64,000 nucleotides of DNA from Tetradesmus obliquus (Eukaryota; Chlorophyta; Chlorophyceae; Sphaeropleales; Scenedesmaceae), in contig CP126191.1 of assembly GCA_030272155.1 (NCBI GenBank), forward strand, positions 10,190,501-10,254,500, written 5' to 3'. How positions within the stretch are numbered: position 1 is the first letter of the stretch; every line of letters starts with the position of its first letter. Shown in pieces: positions 24,723 to 36,471 of the stretch. Position numbers and translations under genes: made by a program. Below the pieces are notes generated by a model that made no database searches, was not told where the DNA came from, and saw nothing but the letters and a program-made list of their open reading frames with translations.

Positions 24723-26504
24723 CTAGCTGATAACGCAGCCGCAGCCGCAGGACGGCCCTGCCATGCCGCCCGGGCCATAGCCCAGGTCCGCCAGCCCTGC
24801 CAGATAACTGTCCAGGCACTGCAGCAGCTGCCGGTCCTGCCGCCAGGCCTGCAGCTGCGCCAGCACGTCAGACATGCGCGGCCGCTGGTGCGGCTCAGCA
24901 GCCCAGCAGCCGGCGATCAGATCCACGACGGCCGGCGGGAAGTGCTCCGGGAACGGCGGGCGGTAGCCGCCAGCCACCATCTGCGCGTACGCCAGCAGCA
25001 GCTGCTGCTCCGGAAGTGCGCCGGATGAGTCATGGCTGGCAGCAGGGGCAGCAGCAGGGTCAGCAGCTGCAGCAGCAGATGGCGTGGCGGCTGTGCCGTT
25101 GGCGTGTGGGCTGTGGCGGCCGCCGTGGCGGCTGCCGCCGCTGCCGTGGCGGCTGCGACGGCTGCGGTTGTGGCCGACGGCTGCCGCGCAGTGTGAGATG
25201 AGCAGGCTGCGTGACAGCAGCTCGTAGAGCACCACGCCAAAGGCAAACACGTCCACCTTCTCAGTAGGCCTGCGGGGGTGAGGTGGCAGCAGTGGCAGGG
25301 GCAGGCAGGCAGGCACAGTAAGCTGGAGAGGCATTCTTAGCCAGCCGTGGCAATGATTAGGATCAAGGACGAGGTGGTGCAGCATGCACATGCGCATGCT
25401 CAATGCATGTTGTTCAGCGCATGTAAAGATGCAGGGCGCTCATCAGAACAACACATCTTGAAGCTGCCACAAGCCAGGCAACAGCCGCAGGCTCCTGTCG
25501 TAGACCTTTGGTCTACAAAGCCGCAAATGCCACAATTTGCTTGCAACTGCCGTGTAAACAAACAAGCCGCAGCAGTGCCAGGCAGCGCCTCACCTTTGCC
25601 CGCTCAGCAGCTCTGGCGCTGCATACAGCAGCGAGTAGTCTCTGCTGGGTGTGGTGCCGGCAGGCCGCTCCACGGTGAACCGCACCCGCTTCTGCCCCCC
25701 GACTGACACATCAGCGGCAGCAGCAGCGCTGTCGTCGCCAGCTAGCCCTTGCGCTGCACCCTTGCCGCTGATGTGTAAGCAGCTGCGAGGGCTGAGAGGG
25801 CTGGCAGCAGCAGCAGCAGCAGCAGCATCGGCAGCTGCAACTTGATCAGCAAGAGAGCCGCTGCTCTTCAAGCTGCTGCTGCGCTTGCAGCTGCTGTCCA
25901 GACCCTCCAGCTGCTCCTGCTGCTGCTGCTCCTCTGCCACGGCAGCAGCTGCGGCTGCGAACGCATCAGAGATGCTGTCGCCGCTGCCGCTGTTGCTGCC
26001 GATGCTGCGCAGCGGAAGTAGAGCGCCGGCTGACAGCCCAGCCTTCATCCCACCCTGCAGCTGGTCCTTGCTGCTGTATGGCGTATCACCATAGTAGTGC
26101 ACCCCTCCGTGTGCAGTGCTCTCCCTGCTTGCAGGACAGCTGCCCATCACGCTGTCTGTAGCAATACTGCTAGTCTCCTCCCGAATGCAGTCAATGGCGG
26201 TCAACGCTGCAAATGCGCTGTTGCTGCCGTGCTGCTTTGACTCAATGGCAGATGGTGCGCCGCCCCTCAAGCTGCCAGTGCGCTCTAGCCCAGGCTGCCC
26301 TACGCTGCCGCAGACAGCAGCAGGGCAGCTGCTCACACTGCTGAAAGCAAGCTCCCAAGACTGCTGCTGCTGCTGCTGTTGCTGCTGTGCTGCCTTGATG
26401 AGCTGCAGGGCACTGCTGGGCGAGCCAGCTGCCTGCAGCCGATGCTGCACCATGCTGCCTGGTGACAACGTGTATTGGTCCCTTGGGCGCCTGCCGGGTG
26501 GAGA

Positions 26505-26539
<35 letters not shown>

Positions 26540-29500
26540 GTCATGCACAGATGGACAGGCTCAGTCACAGCAGGACAAGACCAAGGCACTGCCAGCTGCC
26601 AGCACATGCTGCAGGCACCAGACGGTACTATCAGCAACTGCAGCAAGGGCAGCAGCACAGCGCCACACACCACACAGCAGGTGCATAGCCGAGCTCGCTG
26701 CTGAAAAGCACAAGGTCTGCAGCAACGCAACAACGCAGCGGGCAGTCCCCTCACCTGCACAGCAGCACCTCCTCTTCTGCCATGTCAGCAAACAGGTCCA
26801 GCATGGTGCTGTGCACTGCGCCGCAGGGGCTGGCAGCCCCACTAGGTGATAGCTCCCAGCCATAGCACACGCTGCTGCCGGCCTGCACTGCAGCCGCCTG
26901 CTGCTGCTGCTGCTGCTTGGCGTGCAACAGCTGCTGGCTGAACATCGCTGGCTGCTGCTTTGCGAGCTGCTGCAGGGACTCGCCCTGTGCTGCTGAGGGC
27001 GCTGACAGCGGCATCATCAGCTTGCCATGGTGCACCTTGCTGTCATTTAGCAGCGCGCCAGCACCGATGTTTGCGGGCGCTGAGTGTGCGGACGTCAGGT
27101 GCATGCCAGGCTGCTGCTGCAGCTGCTCATCCTGGATGTCCGGCATGGCCCCAGGCACTGACTTTGACTTATGGCTTAAAGAAACAGCCCTGAAGCTGCC
27201 ATGCGCGGAGCAATCCCAGATGTCGTCGTGCATCAAGCTGCTGCTGCCGCTGCCCTGGCCCTGCAGCATCTGCTGCTGGTGCTGCCGGTCCTCCTGGGGA
27301 GCCAGTGGGCTGCTGCCGCCGCTGCTGCTGCTGCCCAGCTCATCTGCTGCTGCTGCCTCACGCAACAGCCGCCGCATGCTGGGGCTCAGCTGCTGCTCAT
27401 CCTCATCATCCTCATCCTCTGCTGTTGCAAGGCTGGCCAAGTTTCCTGCAGGCTTCACACGCACACTGCCGCTGCTAGCGCTCGTGGTGCTGCTCGCGCT
27501 GTCGCTCAGGCATACTGCCCTGTTGCGCCGCCTGCCAGCAGCAACCTCGCCGCTGCCAGCTGCTGCCGCTGCATCGCAACTGCTAGCTGCTGCTGCCTCT
27601 GCTGCTGCCTTGGCTGCTGCCGTGCTCTCCAGCTCGCTTGCGCTCAAGCAGGAAGACAGTGGCAAGCTGCGTGAGGTGGCAAACACGCCACCAGCAGCAT
27701 CACAGCCATGCACCTCACCAGCGCTGCCAAGGCTGCTGCTGCGCAAGCCAAGGGCGTCTGCCCTGCTGCAGCTGCTGCTGCGTGGGCTGGCAGCGCAGCA
27801 GGTAGCGTCGGCATCCAGCATGCTGGCAGGCTCCCACACTGCTGGGCAGCTGCCGGCGCTCTGCAACCTGCTGTTGCTATTGGTGCTGTGGGAAGCACCA
27901 ATCGGCATGGGCAGGCTGTGTGCACGCTCCTTGCACAGCACATCCCACGCCTGCTCCTGCTGCGGCTGCTGCGGCAACTGCAGGCTCTTGCACCGCTCAG
28001 GCTGCTGCTGCTGCTGCTGCTGTGGCTGCTGCATGCGGCCCTGCCACAGCGAGTGGTGGTGGTCCCCTGCTTCGCTGACCAGGCTGCTGCAGCTGCTGCC
28101 GCCAGCGGCGCTGCTGGGCCACGCTGCTGCTGAGCCACTGCTGCTGCAGCTGCTGCGCTCCAGGGTGAAGCGTGCCAGGCTGCTCTGGCGCACCTGCTTG
28201 GCTGCCACGTGCGCCTGGTGCTGAGACAGCATGGAGGGCTCCCGGTCATACACATGCCTGCAGCAGCAGGGCAGCACGCATGTGTGGCATAGAATCACGC
28301 TGTCGCAATGCAGCTGCTGCCCAGGGATCAAGCCACCGTCAAGCCACTGAGAAACGGCTACGCAGACATCTGACATGCAGCAAGCTACAGCGAAACCTCT
28401 CTGACTGGTAATAGCTGCAGCTCCTGCAAGCTTCCTGCAAGTTTCCTATTTGACTGGTCATAGCTGCAGCTCCTGTGCAATCCTGAAGTTTCCTGCAAGT
28501 TTCCAAGTGAAGGTTTCCTGCAAGCGCACGTTTCCTGCCAAGTTTCCTAGTGAAGGGTTCCTGCAAGCGCACCTGTGCGGCTTCAGGTCGCCCAGCTTTG
28601 CCACTGCGCGCTCCAGGTTTGCGCCGTCTGTTAGGAAAACATTGTCTGCCTTGACGTCGCCGTGGATGTATGGAGGCTGCTGCTCGTGCAGTGCAGCCAG
28701 CGCAGAGGCCGCCTCTGCAGCCCAGCGCAGCGCTGCCTTCATGCTGTACAGGTTCTTCAGCCGGCAGCGCATCTGCTCCCTGCACGACCAAGATGCACAC
28801 GTTTGGCAGTAGCGTTGGCAGCACGAGCCGCATGCTGCGTCAGTCTACACGAAGGACAAGGATCTGGTGTTACTATTGATGATGCGTAAAGGCAGTGCTG
28901 CCTGCTGCCAGCGCGCCATGCAATGCTGCAGCGCGTGCTGAGTGCTGGGCTGTGAGATTGGACAGGGTTGGCAACAGCCCCTGCAGTGGTTGGAGCTGCG
29001 GATGCCTGCTGCACAGCATACACACAAGTCAGCTGTCTGTGCTGCTGGGGCTTGTCTGCCGACTTTTCATCAATAGTGCTGCTGCTGCTGCTGCTCGTTA
29101 CTGCTGCTTGTTCAAAGACGCACCCGATGAGCTTGCGCAGGTTGCGTGTGCCCACGTACGCCTCCACCATGAACATGCTCTCGCGCACTTCTGCCAAGCT
29201 GCCATGAGAGAAGCAGCCCAAGCCCAGGAAGTGCGTGATGTTCCTGCAAGATCAAAGCGCAAGTAATAGCAGCGCATTTCATGAGTAGATGTCTTTCACA
29301 CTCTGACCAGGTCAACTGCAGTTGACAGCAGCACTGGCAACAGCAGCGCCAGATGTCTGAGCTCTGCGTCCTTCAGGTGTACACTGCTGGCAGAGCACTG
29401 CAATGCTGTCATATCTAACCAACCAGAGCACTGCAATGCTGTCATATCTAACCAACCAGTTCACGTACAAAGGCTGGCTCCGTGCTATGCTGTCAGCTCC

Positions 29501-29854
29501 TAGTGCTTTGCTGCAGAGAGTGCTGCCTGCACCAGCTGAACGGTGCTGCCCTCTGCCTTGCAGGCGCACTCACGCGTGGCGTAGTCGATGCAGCTTGCTG
29601 GCCTCCAGGAGCAACTCTCGGAAGTCCTGGGGCGATCCGACCACGAAAGGTTTGTAGCCCTTGACGACAACCGGCAGCGTGCTGCTGGCGCCCCTCCTCC
29701 AGCGGCCATGCTCTACTACAGCGAGATCACCAACTCCCAACTCGCAAACAAAATCTATTTCCTCCGGGGGGATGAACAGGGAACCGACGTGATGCTGAAA
29801 GGCTATCAAGGGGAGAATACTGCTTGGCTGGGCTTCCATATCTGTATAGCTCAT
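24723..29854 (-). CDS. TKL-type protein kinase with a giant activation-segment insertion and C-terminal CaaX box
   Basis: Six exons in consistent phase: 29854-29574, 29243-29124, 28779-28573, 28257-26755, 26490-25594 and 25269-24723, giving 1184 residues. The kinase begins early: EEIDFVCELGVGDL (loop missing its third Gly), LPVVVK (Lys65), a helix-C region with FRELLLEASKLHRLRH, then YIHGDVKADNVFL, where HRD is HGD with catalytic Asp175 and Asn180 kept. The DFG position reads GDLK (Asp198 kept, Phe to Leu, Gly to Lys). The APE motif, YAAPELL, comes only at about 995-997, followed by TEKVDVFAFGVVLYELLS and GCWAAEPHQRPRMSDVLAQL. In between are about 795 residues rich in Ser, Gln and Ala. The final residues are CVIS, a farnesylation-type motif. 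TKL/Raf-like kinases phosphorylate Ser/Thr in signalling cascades; activity here is uncertain because of the altered HRD/DFG. Confidence 0.82.
28385..28575. repeat. Tandem duplications beside the exon-3 donor of the TKL kinase gene
   Basis: The intron directly after kinase exon 3 (donor at 28572) starts with repeated segments: the block TTCCTGCAAGCGCAC occurs at the donor and again about 36 bases into the intron. A larger block with CATAGCTGCAGCTCCTG/AATAGCTGCAGCTCCTG followed by TTCCTGCAAGTTTCC is also duplicated between 28385 and 28505. Confidence 0.75.
29398..29460. repeat. 31-bp tandem duplication in TKL kinase intron 1
   Basis: Two adjacent copies of a 31-base segment containing GCAATGCTGTCATATCTAAC lie within the first intron of the kinase gene. 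There is no coding content. Confidence 0.85.
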
Positions 29855-31143
29855 GCGCTAGACAACAGAGAAAAGATGCCCAGCACAAGCTGCATATACA
29901 AAGAGTTCAGCAAGCGCAGCGAGCACTAGTGCGCTGCACTTCCAGGCCACGCAGGCCTATTGACACTAATTCAGTATCAACAAAACTTCATTTGATCAGT
30001 GTACACAGCCTTGATGAACAGCAGAATGACTGCAGCGTTGTGCACATGTTGCGCCTGTCAACCTGCATGCCTCGATCTGACGGTCAACAGTGTGAGTAAA
30101 AAGACCACGTCAGCTTACTTGTGTGCAGCAGTCCGGTGGAGGAGCATTGACGAGCGGGCGACACGGGAAAGAACACAACAGGGTGACAACGCTGCAAGGC
30201 TTGACCCTCTCTTTCTCTGTGGATTTTAAAGCTATGCGTCAACTTCTGAAAAATAATATGACATGACGAAAGTTGCCTTGGGGCAGCGCACCAATAAACT
30301 CTGGACGAGCACGCCACTGTCGTTGGGTCACCAGCAGATCAACCACGGGACTGGCATCGATCCACACATGCCTGTTTTCAAAAGCGTGTGTTGGTGAGCA
30401 GTGTCACATTTCAAGTGTGCAGGCTGTACACCAGCAACAACAGCCATATGACCACATGGGCGCCACATGCTGTTCAGCGCATGTGGCACATGCACGCAGC
30501 ACTTTGCCAGCTTATCACAATTGCTGTCGCAGAAGGCCGGTGCCCGTCAACTGTTTTACAAAGCTAAGCATTCTCAAGCCTGCAAGAGGGCGTTAAGCTT
30601 GCGGAGCATGCATCACCAGTGTATTCGGGTGTATTCAGCTGTGCCGCACAAGCCCAGAACACAGCAGATGCTGTTAAGCTGATCATGCGTCCAATAAATG
30701 CAGCTGTATGAGAGCTGCCTGCAGCAGTTAGTAGTTGTTGCACTGTGCCAGCGCATGCTTGCTGAGCAGCTGTTGAACTGCAGCAGCACAGCTGTGAGAA
30801 CTGCAGCTGCTGTGCTGCACACACGTATCTTGACGAAGAGCTCTCACAGGTGCAATCGGGCTGAGGTGGTGCGGGTGGATGGCAAGAACCACTCTCGTTA
30901 ATCCCCGAGCAGTTTGTCTCGGTTTACCACCACAGGCACACGTGTGCACGCTTGCTGGTCGAAGTGCGTCACTAAAGTCACCCATCTGCATCGCCTTTAC
31001 CCAAAGCATTCCACTTTTCCACCTACAACTGCGTGCTTGAAGAATTTCTTATCCAAAGTTTGGCTGCAGACTGCAGCATTCTGCTTGTGGGCAGTAAGCT
31101 GCCTTGCGTTCCTTCACATCTGAAACACTGCCGTGTACTAGCT
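29855..31143. promoter_or_regulatory. Divergent promoter region between TKL kinase and GST-like genes
   Basis: The kinase start at 29854 (minus) and the GST-like start at 31144 (plus) are head-to-head, so these 1.3 kb must hold both promoters and 5' untranslated regions. I see no third gene. Core promoter elements cannot be assigned from sequence alone; no consensus TATA box lies at a convincing distance from either start. Confidence 0.5.
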
Positions 31144-31321
31144 ATGTATGTTCTCATTGGTAGCCAGCACAGTCTGTACACGGGAAAGCTACGGGCCTAC
31201 CTGCGATACAAAGGCATACGTTTCGAAGAGATCGTAGCCAGCCAGGAGGTTTACAAGACAGTCATCCTTCCGAGGACCGGTGTAGCTTTCATCCCGATGC
31301 TCGTTTGCCCAGACGGCACTG

Positions 31322-31365
<44 letters not shown>

Positions 31366-33577
31366 CGCTTAGACCAGGAGCCCCCGCACGAGGACGGCAG
31401 GCACGCAAGCAAGGCAGCAACAGTTGTACTGCAGGACAGTCATGCCATCATTCTGCAATTGGAGCAGGCCTTCACAGCACACCCAGTGGTGCCCACATCA
31501 CAGCAGCAGCGGCTGGCAGCATTGCTGCTGGAGCTGTATGGCGATGAGCACCTGCTGCTGCCAGCAATGCACTTCAGGTGGAGCTACCCTGAGCACGCCA
31601 CTTACATGCACTACCAGTTTGGTGAGCAACAGACCCAGGGATATGGTGCAAGCCAAGCCAGCTGGGACAGGCACGTCACACAGAGCTGGCTGCGTTTAGT
31701 TGGTGCAGAAAAAGGCCAGCAGCTGTGCACCCACACGTCCACGGTTCAGCCACTGCACTCCTGGCATGCAGATTCGTCACACTACAGCAGCAGCACGCTC
31801 CGAAGGCCATCAAAGGCTGGCCGCTGCCGTCACTCCCACCAATGCCTACTGCACTGCCTCTGCCCGTGCTGCCCCTGCTGCCCCGCCGCACTGCGCTCCA
31901 TCTCGCAGGCAAGACCAGCCGGCCAGATCTGCCCTACCCGCAGCAGCTGGCAGTGGGCCGCAAGGTGGCCAGCCACTTCTCTGGCATGCTGCCTGCCCTG
32001 GGCATCTGCGCAAGCTCGCAGGCAGCCATTGAGGGCCGCTTCCGCTGGCAGCTGGCAGTGCTGCAGCAGCACCTGCAGCAGCTGCCATACCTGCTGAGCA
32101 GCAGCAGCCCATGCATTGCCGACTTTGGGCTCATGGGACCACTGTATGCACGTGAGTTGAAGTAGCAAAGATGTGTTGTTGCTTGGGCTGTAGCGCCAGA
32201 TGCAATTGGATGAGCAGCACATGTACCCTGTGCAGGTTGGTGGCAGCACATCGCTTTTGACCTACAGCCCCCCTGCGCGCCGCATGCATGATTCTGCTCT
32301 GCTGCCACACTCTACGCCACGCCCTTGATGCTTGTGCTTGCGCACTGCCCCGAATACCACGACTGCCAACCTAACAGCTTGCAGTCCTGCCGTTAGCATC
32401 AGATCCCCTGCATGAGGCACGCACCTGAGCAAATGCATGCTGCAGACTCGTCAAATCAAAAGTGCCCTGCTGCCGCTTCCTGCTGTGCAGACCTCTACAT
32501 TGACCCCCTGCCAGGCTACCTCATCAAGTGCACTGCGCCCCTTGTAGCAGACTACATCGAGCGCGCCTGCAGCATCACAGCCACCAGCCAGCCAGCTGGC
32601 AGCGACCCCATTGTGGCACTGCAGCCACAGCACCCGCAGCAGCCGGCACAGGGACAGCTACACGTGGTGAGGCAAAGCCAGCAGCAGAATCAGCAGCGGC
32701 AACGGGAGAAAGGAGCAGCATCAAGCAGCGAAGAGATCGGAGCTGCAGGCGGTTCACGCGGCGGCAGCAGCAGCAGCAATGACGGATGCAGCGGCTTTCT
32801 GCCTGGGGACTGCGTGCCGCACACGCTGTTGCCGCTACTGCACCACATGTTCCTTGAGCAGATGCCGATCATCATCAGCACATTCCAGCTGCTGAAGCAG
32901 TGGGCAGGGCAGCAGCAGCAGCAGGCGTCATCTCACAGGCAGCAGCCACAGGCAAACGCGCAGCAGCAACAGCCGCCTGGTGCGAGAAGCCGGCCACGAG
33001 TGCAGCCGCCGCCTGGCTGGTTGCTGCTGCCGCGCAGCCTTGGCATGCACAGCTGTTTGACCCCTGCACAGGTGCTGTGGCCTTCTCAGGCAGCAGGGCA
33101 TCATCATCATATGTTGCCTGGAGGGCTGCTGAGATTGTGTGCTGGTACAAGGGCTTGAATGAAACTGGCAGGGCGGCGGTGCAGCAGCTGCTGAGGGCTG
33201 TTGGTGCAGGCGAACAAGCAGCAGCAGCAGCAGCAGCAGCTGCAGCAGGAAGCGGCAGCTGCTGTGGCGATGAAGCAACCAACAACAAAGCAGCAGCGGC
33301 TGTTGGCAGCAGCATCAGCAGTGCTGCAGGAGGGAAGGCCTGCAAGGCAATGGTAGCAGCCGTGATGCCAGCAACGCAACCCGTAGCAGCAGCTGTGGGC
33401 CAGGTGGATGCGGTTGCTGTGTTCGAGGAGTTGGTGCGTTGTGTGGAGGAGTGTGGGCAGCTGGTACGCATCAGCAACCGGATCATGCTTAGACCAGTTG
33501 CTGCACCTGGCATGAGGGCCCAGGAAGACACTGCAGCGACTGGGCACTGGAGCAGCCCCCAGGCCAGCAAACTGTAA
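31144..33577 (+). CDS. Glutathione S-transferase-like protein, extended, with PTS1 tail; apparent frameshift near 33050
   Basis: Exons 31144-31621, 31909-32151 and 32491-33577 join in phase. The N-terminal domain reads MYVLIGSQHSLYTGKLRAYL, RYKGIRFEEI, PRTGVAFIPMLVCPDGT, a polySer run encoded by (AGC)n, then VVLQDSHAIILQLEQAF: a thioredoxin-fold GST N-terminal domain. The C-terminal helical domain follows (RLAALLLELYGDEHLLLPAMH, VASHFSGMLPALGI, CIADFGLMGPLYA, HLYIDPLPGYLIKCTAPLVA, PHTLLPLLHHMFLEQMPIII). The frame carrying LPRSLGMHS ends soon after, while the next frame resumes with GAVAFSGSRASSSYVAWRAA and runs to the end. One base near 33050 therefore seems missing, either a sequencing error or a real mutation. 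The resumed frame ends in QASKL, a canonical peroxisomal PTS1. GST-like proteins conjugate or reduce glutathione-linked substrates; the substrate is unknown. Confidence 0.78.
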
Positions 33578-34639
33578 TGATGCCTAGGTCTGCTGCTTTG
33601 TTTGAATTCACTTTTGAAAGGACGCATTCCAGGATCCCCAAGGACCGTGGTAAATGCACAGCTGCGCGCCTTGTGTCTGTGCATAATGCACCTGAGGCGC
33701 TGCCACGGGTGTGTTGCATCCGGTGGATTGGGTGTTAGGCCTGCTGGTTGCGTGGTTGGTTGCGGCGCGTTTTACGTCATGCTGCTTCAGCAAAGTGCTT
33801 AGAGCACTTTCTAGGAAAAGCTGTCGCGGCGAGGCTATCCAACAAGAACCTCTGCTTACTTCTGTTGGAAAAGTTTTGGTAACATTTGGATGCGTGCAGT
33901 GTGTACGCTGAGTGGCTGCTCCCAGTGTAACAGCAAGTCTGAGACTGCAGCTCAACATTCATGCATCTTCATGTTGAGCAATGGCTCGCAGCAGTACGGG
34001 CCGTACAAAATTTTGGCCATAGCAGGCCATCAGCACCGCTGTTGTTACAAGGTTTGCACGTGTTCACAACATCTATGCCACTCCCAGCACTTTGTGCAGG
34101 TTGCCATCACGTCAGCTCCTAAACAATCGAACATGCCTCAGGTCACCAAGCAAAGGCGCAGGGCATTGTGACAAGGGTTCTGGCCATAACCAAAACACCA
34201 CAGATTCATGTTCGTGACATTGTGCAACGAAGCATATTGTGAGCTCCCCAACAAAAAGTGCTGCAAACGTTGCAGTCAGCAGCCCAGCAGGCCACCTATA
34301 ACAAACCATCAATGCCAAAGTCCACAGCCAGCAACAGCTTGATTCATGCCAAACGTACTGCAGCCCAAGGCTGCAATCCCAGCAGCTGAGCTGCAGCTCA
34401 CATTCACCTGCCAGGGGCAACATGGCACTGCATGCCAGTACAGCGTAGGTACATGCAATCATTGCAATGGTGGGAGGCAAAACAAAGGTGAAAATGTAAA
34501 GCTCAGGCAACAAGTTCCTGAACTTGTGCAGTGCCCTCATGCGGCGTTCCGTCGAGCAGAAGCAATGACAGCACCATGATGGACGCCTAGCCAGTCTCAC
34601 AGTTCTGTAGCTGCTGAAGCAGCTTTCAAGCAGTCTTTC
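33578..34639. other. Intergenic, 3' flank of GST-like gene
   Basis: About 1.1 kb downstream of the GST-like stop codon with no recognisable gene. A TGTAA at 33926-33930, about 350 bases after the stop, is a candidate polyadenylation signal. Confidence 0.45.
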
Positions 34640-35760
34640 ATAGCAAAAGTGTGAAGAAAGTGCCAGCATGAGGGGCACAACAGCAGTACAGGTGCAGCTA
34701 GTCAAGAGGCAGCGGGCAGGCGCGCTTTGCAGGCGGGGCACTGCTTGAGACCGTGCCAATGCAAGGGGCGCCTGCCAGCTGTGCAGTAACAACTCAAACA
34801 TGATGTATGGTGTGCGGTTTGAGCACAGAGCAATGTGCCAGAGAACGAGAATGTGCCAGCATGAGGGGCACGACAGCAGCAAACGTGCAGTTTTACCAGA
34901 GGCGATGGGCAGGCGCGCTCGCAGGCACGGCACTGCTTGAGACTGTGCAATGCAAGAGACACCTGCCAGCTGCCAGCACAGTGTGCATCCAGTGGTTCAG
35001 GGTGCAGCGTATTGCTGCTAGAAACAACTCAAAAATGAGTGCTTGGTGTCCGATTTTTGCACACAGCAGTGTGCCAGCAAAACAAAAATGTGCCAGCATG
35101 AGGGGCACGACAGCAGCAAACGTGCAGCTATTCAAGAGGCAACAGGCAGGCGCGCTTGCAGACACGGAACTGCTTTAGGCCGTGCCAATGCAAGGGGCGC
35201 TTGCCAGACGAACATCCGGCGGCTCAAAGTGCAGCAGTTTGCTGCGAGAAACAACTCAAACATAACATCCGGTGTGCAATTTGAGCAACACATCAATGTG
35301 CCTGCATGAGGGGCACAACAGCAGTCGAAGTGGGGCTGTTGAAGAGGCAGCATGCAGGCGCGCTTGCAGGCGCGGCACTGCTTTAGGCCGTGCCAATGCA
35401 AGGGGCGCCTGCCAGATGAACATCCAGCAGCTCAAAGTGCAGCATATTGCTGCGAGAAACAACTCAAACATGGTTTTCCGTGTGCAATTGAAGCAAAACA
35501 GCAATGCGTCAGCAACAAAGCAAGGTGCCAGCATGAGGGGCACCGCAGCAATCAAAGTGCAGCAATCACGTGCAGGTGGACAACAGGTTCCAGGTGCAGC
35601 ATACCGCTGTCAGAAGCATCAAACATGATAATCAGTGTGCAATTTGAGCACGCACAGTATGGGGAGCCAATCACACTCTGGACACAGCACAGTGTTGGTT
35701 CGTGATCACGAGCAGAGCACATGTGCAAAGCTGCCACGTGAGCGCCAGCATGAGGGGCAT
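34640..35760. repeat. Degenerate satellite, about six units of 190-240 bp
   Basis: The motif GCCAGCATGAGGGGCAC, with small changes, starts near 34665, 34855, 35094, 35302, 35527 and 35744. Each is followed in order by AACAGCAG, GTGCAGCT, CAGGCGCGCTTGCAG, CCGTGCCAATGCAAGGGGCG and AACAACTCAAACAT. Unit length varies by internal indels. No conserved open frame runs through the units, and no tRNA-like A or B box is evident, so a tRNA-derived SINE origin is not supported. Confidence 0.85.
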
Positions 35761-36471
35761 GCTCAGTGTCAGCGGATGCACCACCTGTTGCAGCTTGTGA
35801 GTGCTACGACGTAGCAGTAAAGGGTACCCACATGTAACCATCCTGAGCCCAGCAAATCGGATCAAACACTGATCACAAACATGTATATTAAGTTGGCAAC
35901 AGACAAGCAGAGCAACCTGCCAAGCCGGTCTATTCCCTCTGCAAGAGCTCGGGCAAATCCACTCATTCAACACCTCAGTCGGGTGCCATGTGAGAGGCCT
36001 GATCAACAGGTTCAAGCAGAGTATGCACGCCAGGAGGTGTAGTATGCACAATGACGTCCTGAAGTCGTGCTATGTCTGCACGCATGTGCATCTGTACATC
36101 AGACAGACTGAACAAGGTCCAGACAACAGGGCCTGCATCAACAGGCGATGCTAGTATAGCAGATCATGTGTCTGTGGTACAGACATATCTTTGTTGCGCA
36201 ACAAAATGTCATAGTAGCAATGGCAGCAGAAGCCACGCAGTTGATTGGGCTGGTGATAAGCGCACGCTGTCACCAAGGAAACAGCAACCAAGTTCACATA
36301 CTATTGATGCCCGTGCTCGCTTCGCTGCAGAGCACGCACGCATAACATGCAGCAACGCTGCCATGCGCAACAGTCAACGTTACTACAAGCTCCTTTCATC
36401 TGCAGCGTCTTTACCGCTGAGAGCTGCATGGCCACAGGTGGGCTGCATCATCAGGTCACCAGCGCAGCCGC
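35761..36471. other. 3' flank of the modular secreted-protein gene, no gene recognised
   Basis: About 700 bases downstream (minus strand) of the stop codon at 36472. Probably 3' untranslated sequence; no repeat or family-like open frame seen. Confidence 0.4.

Noticed and set aside
34640-35760. tRNA-derived SINE array
   Set aside because: No A or B box pair and no target duplications around units; better described as a satellite.
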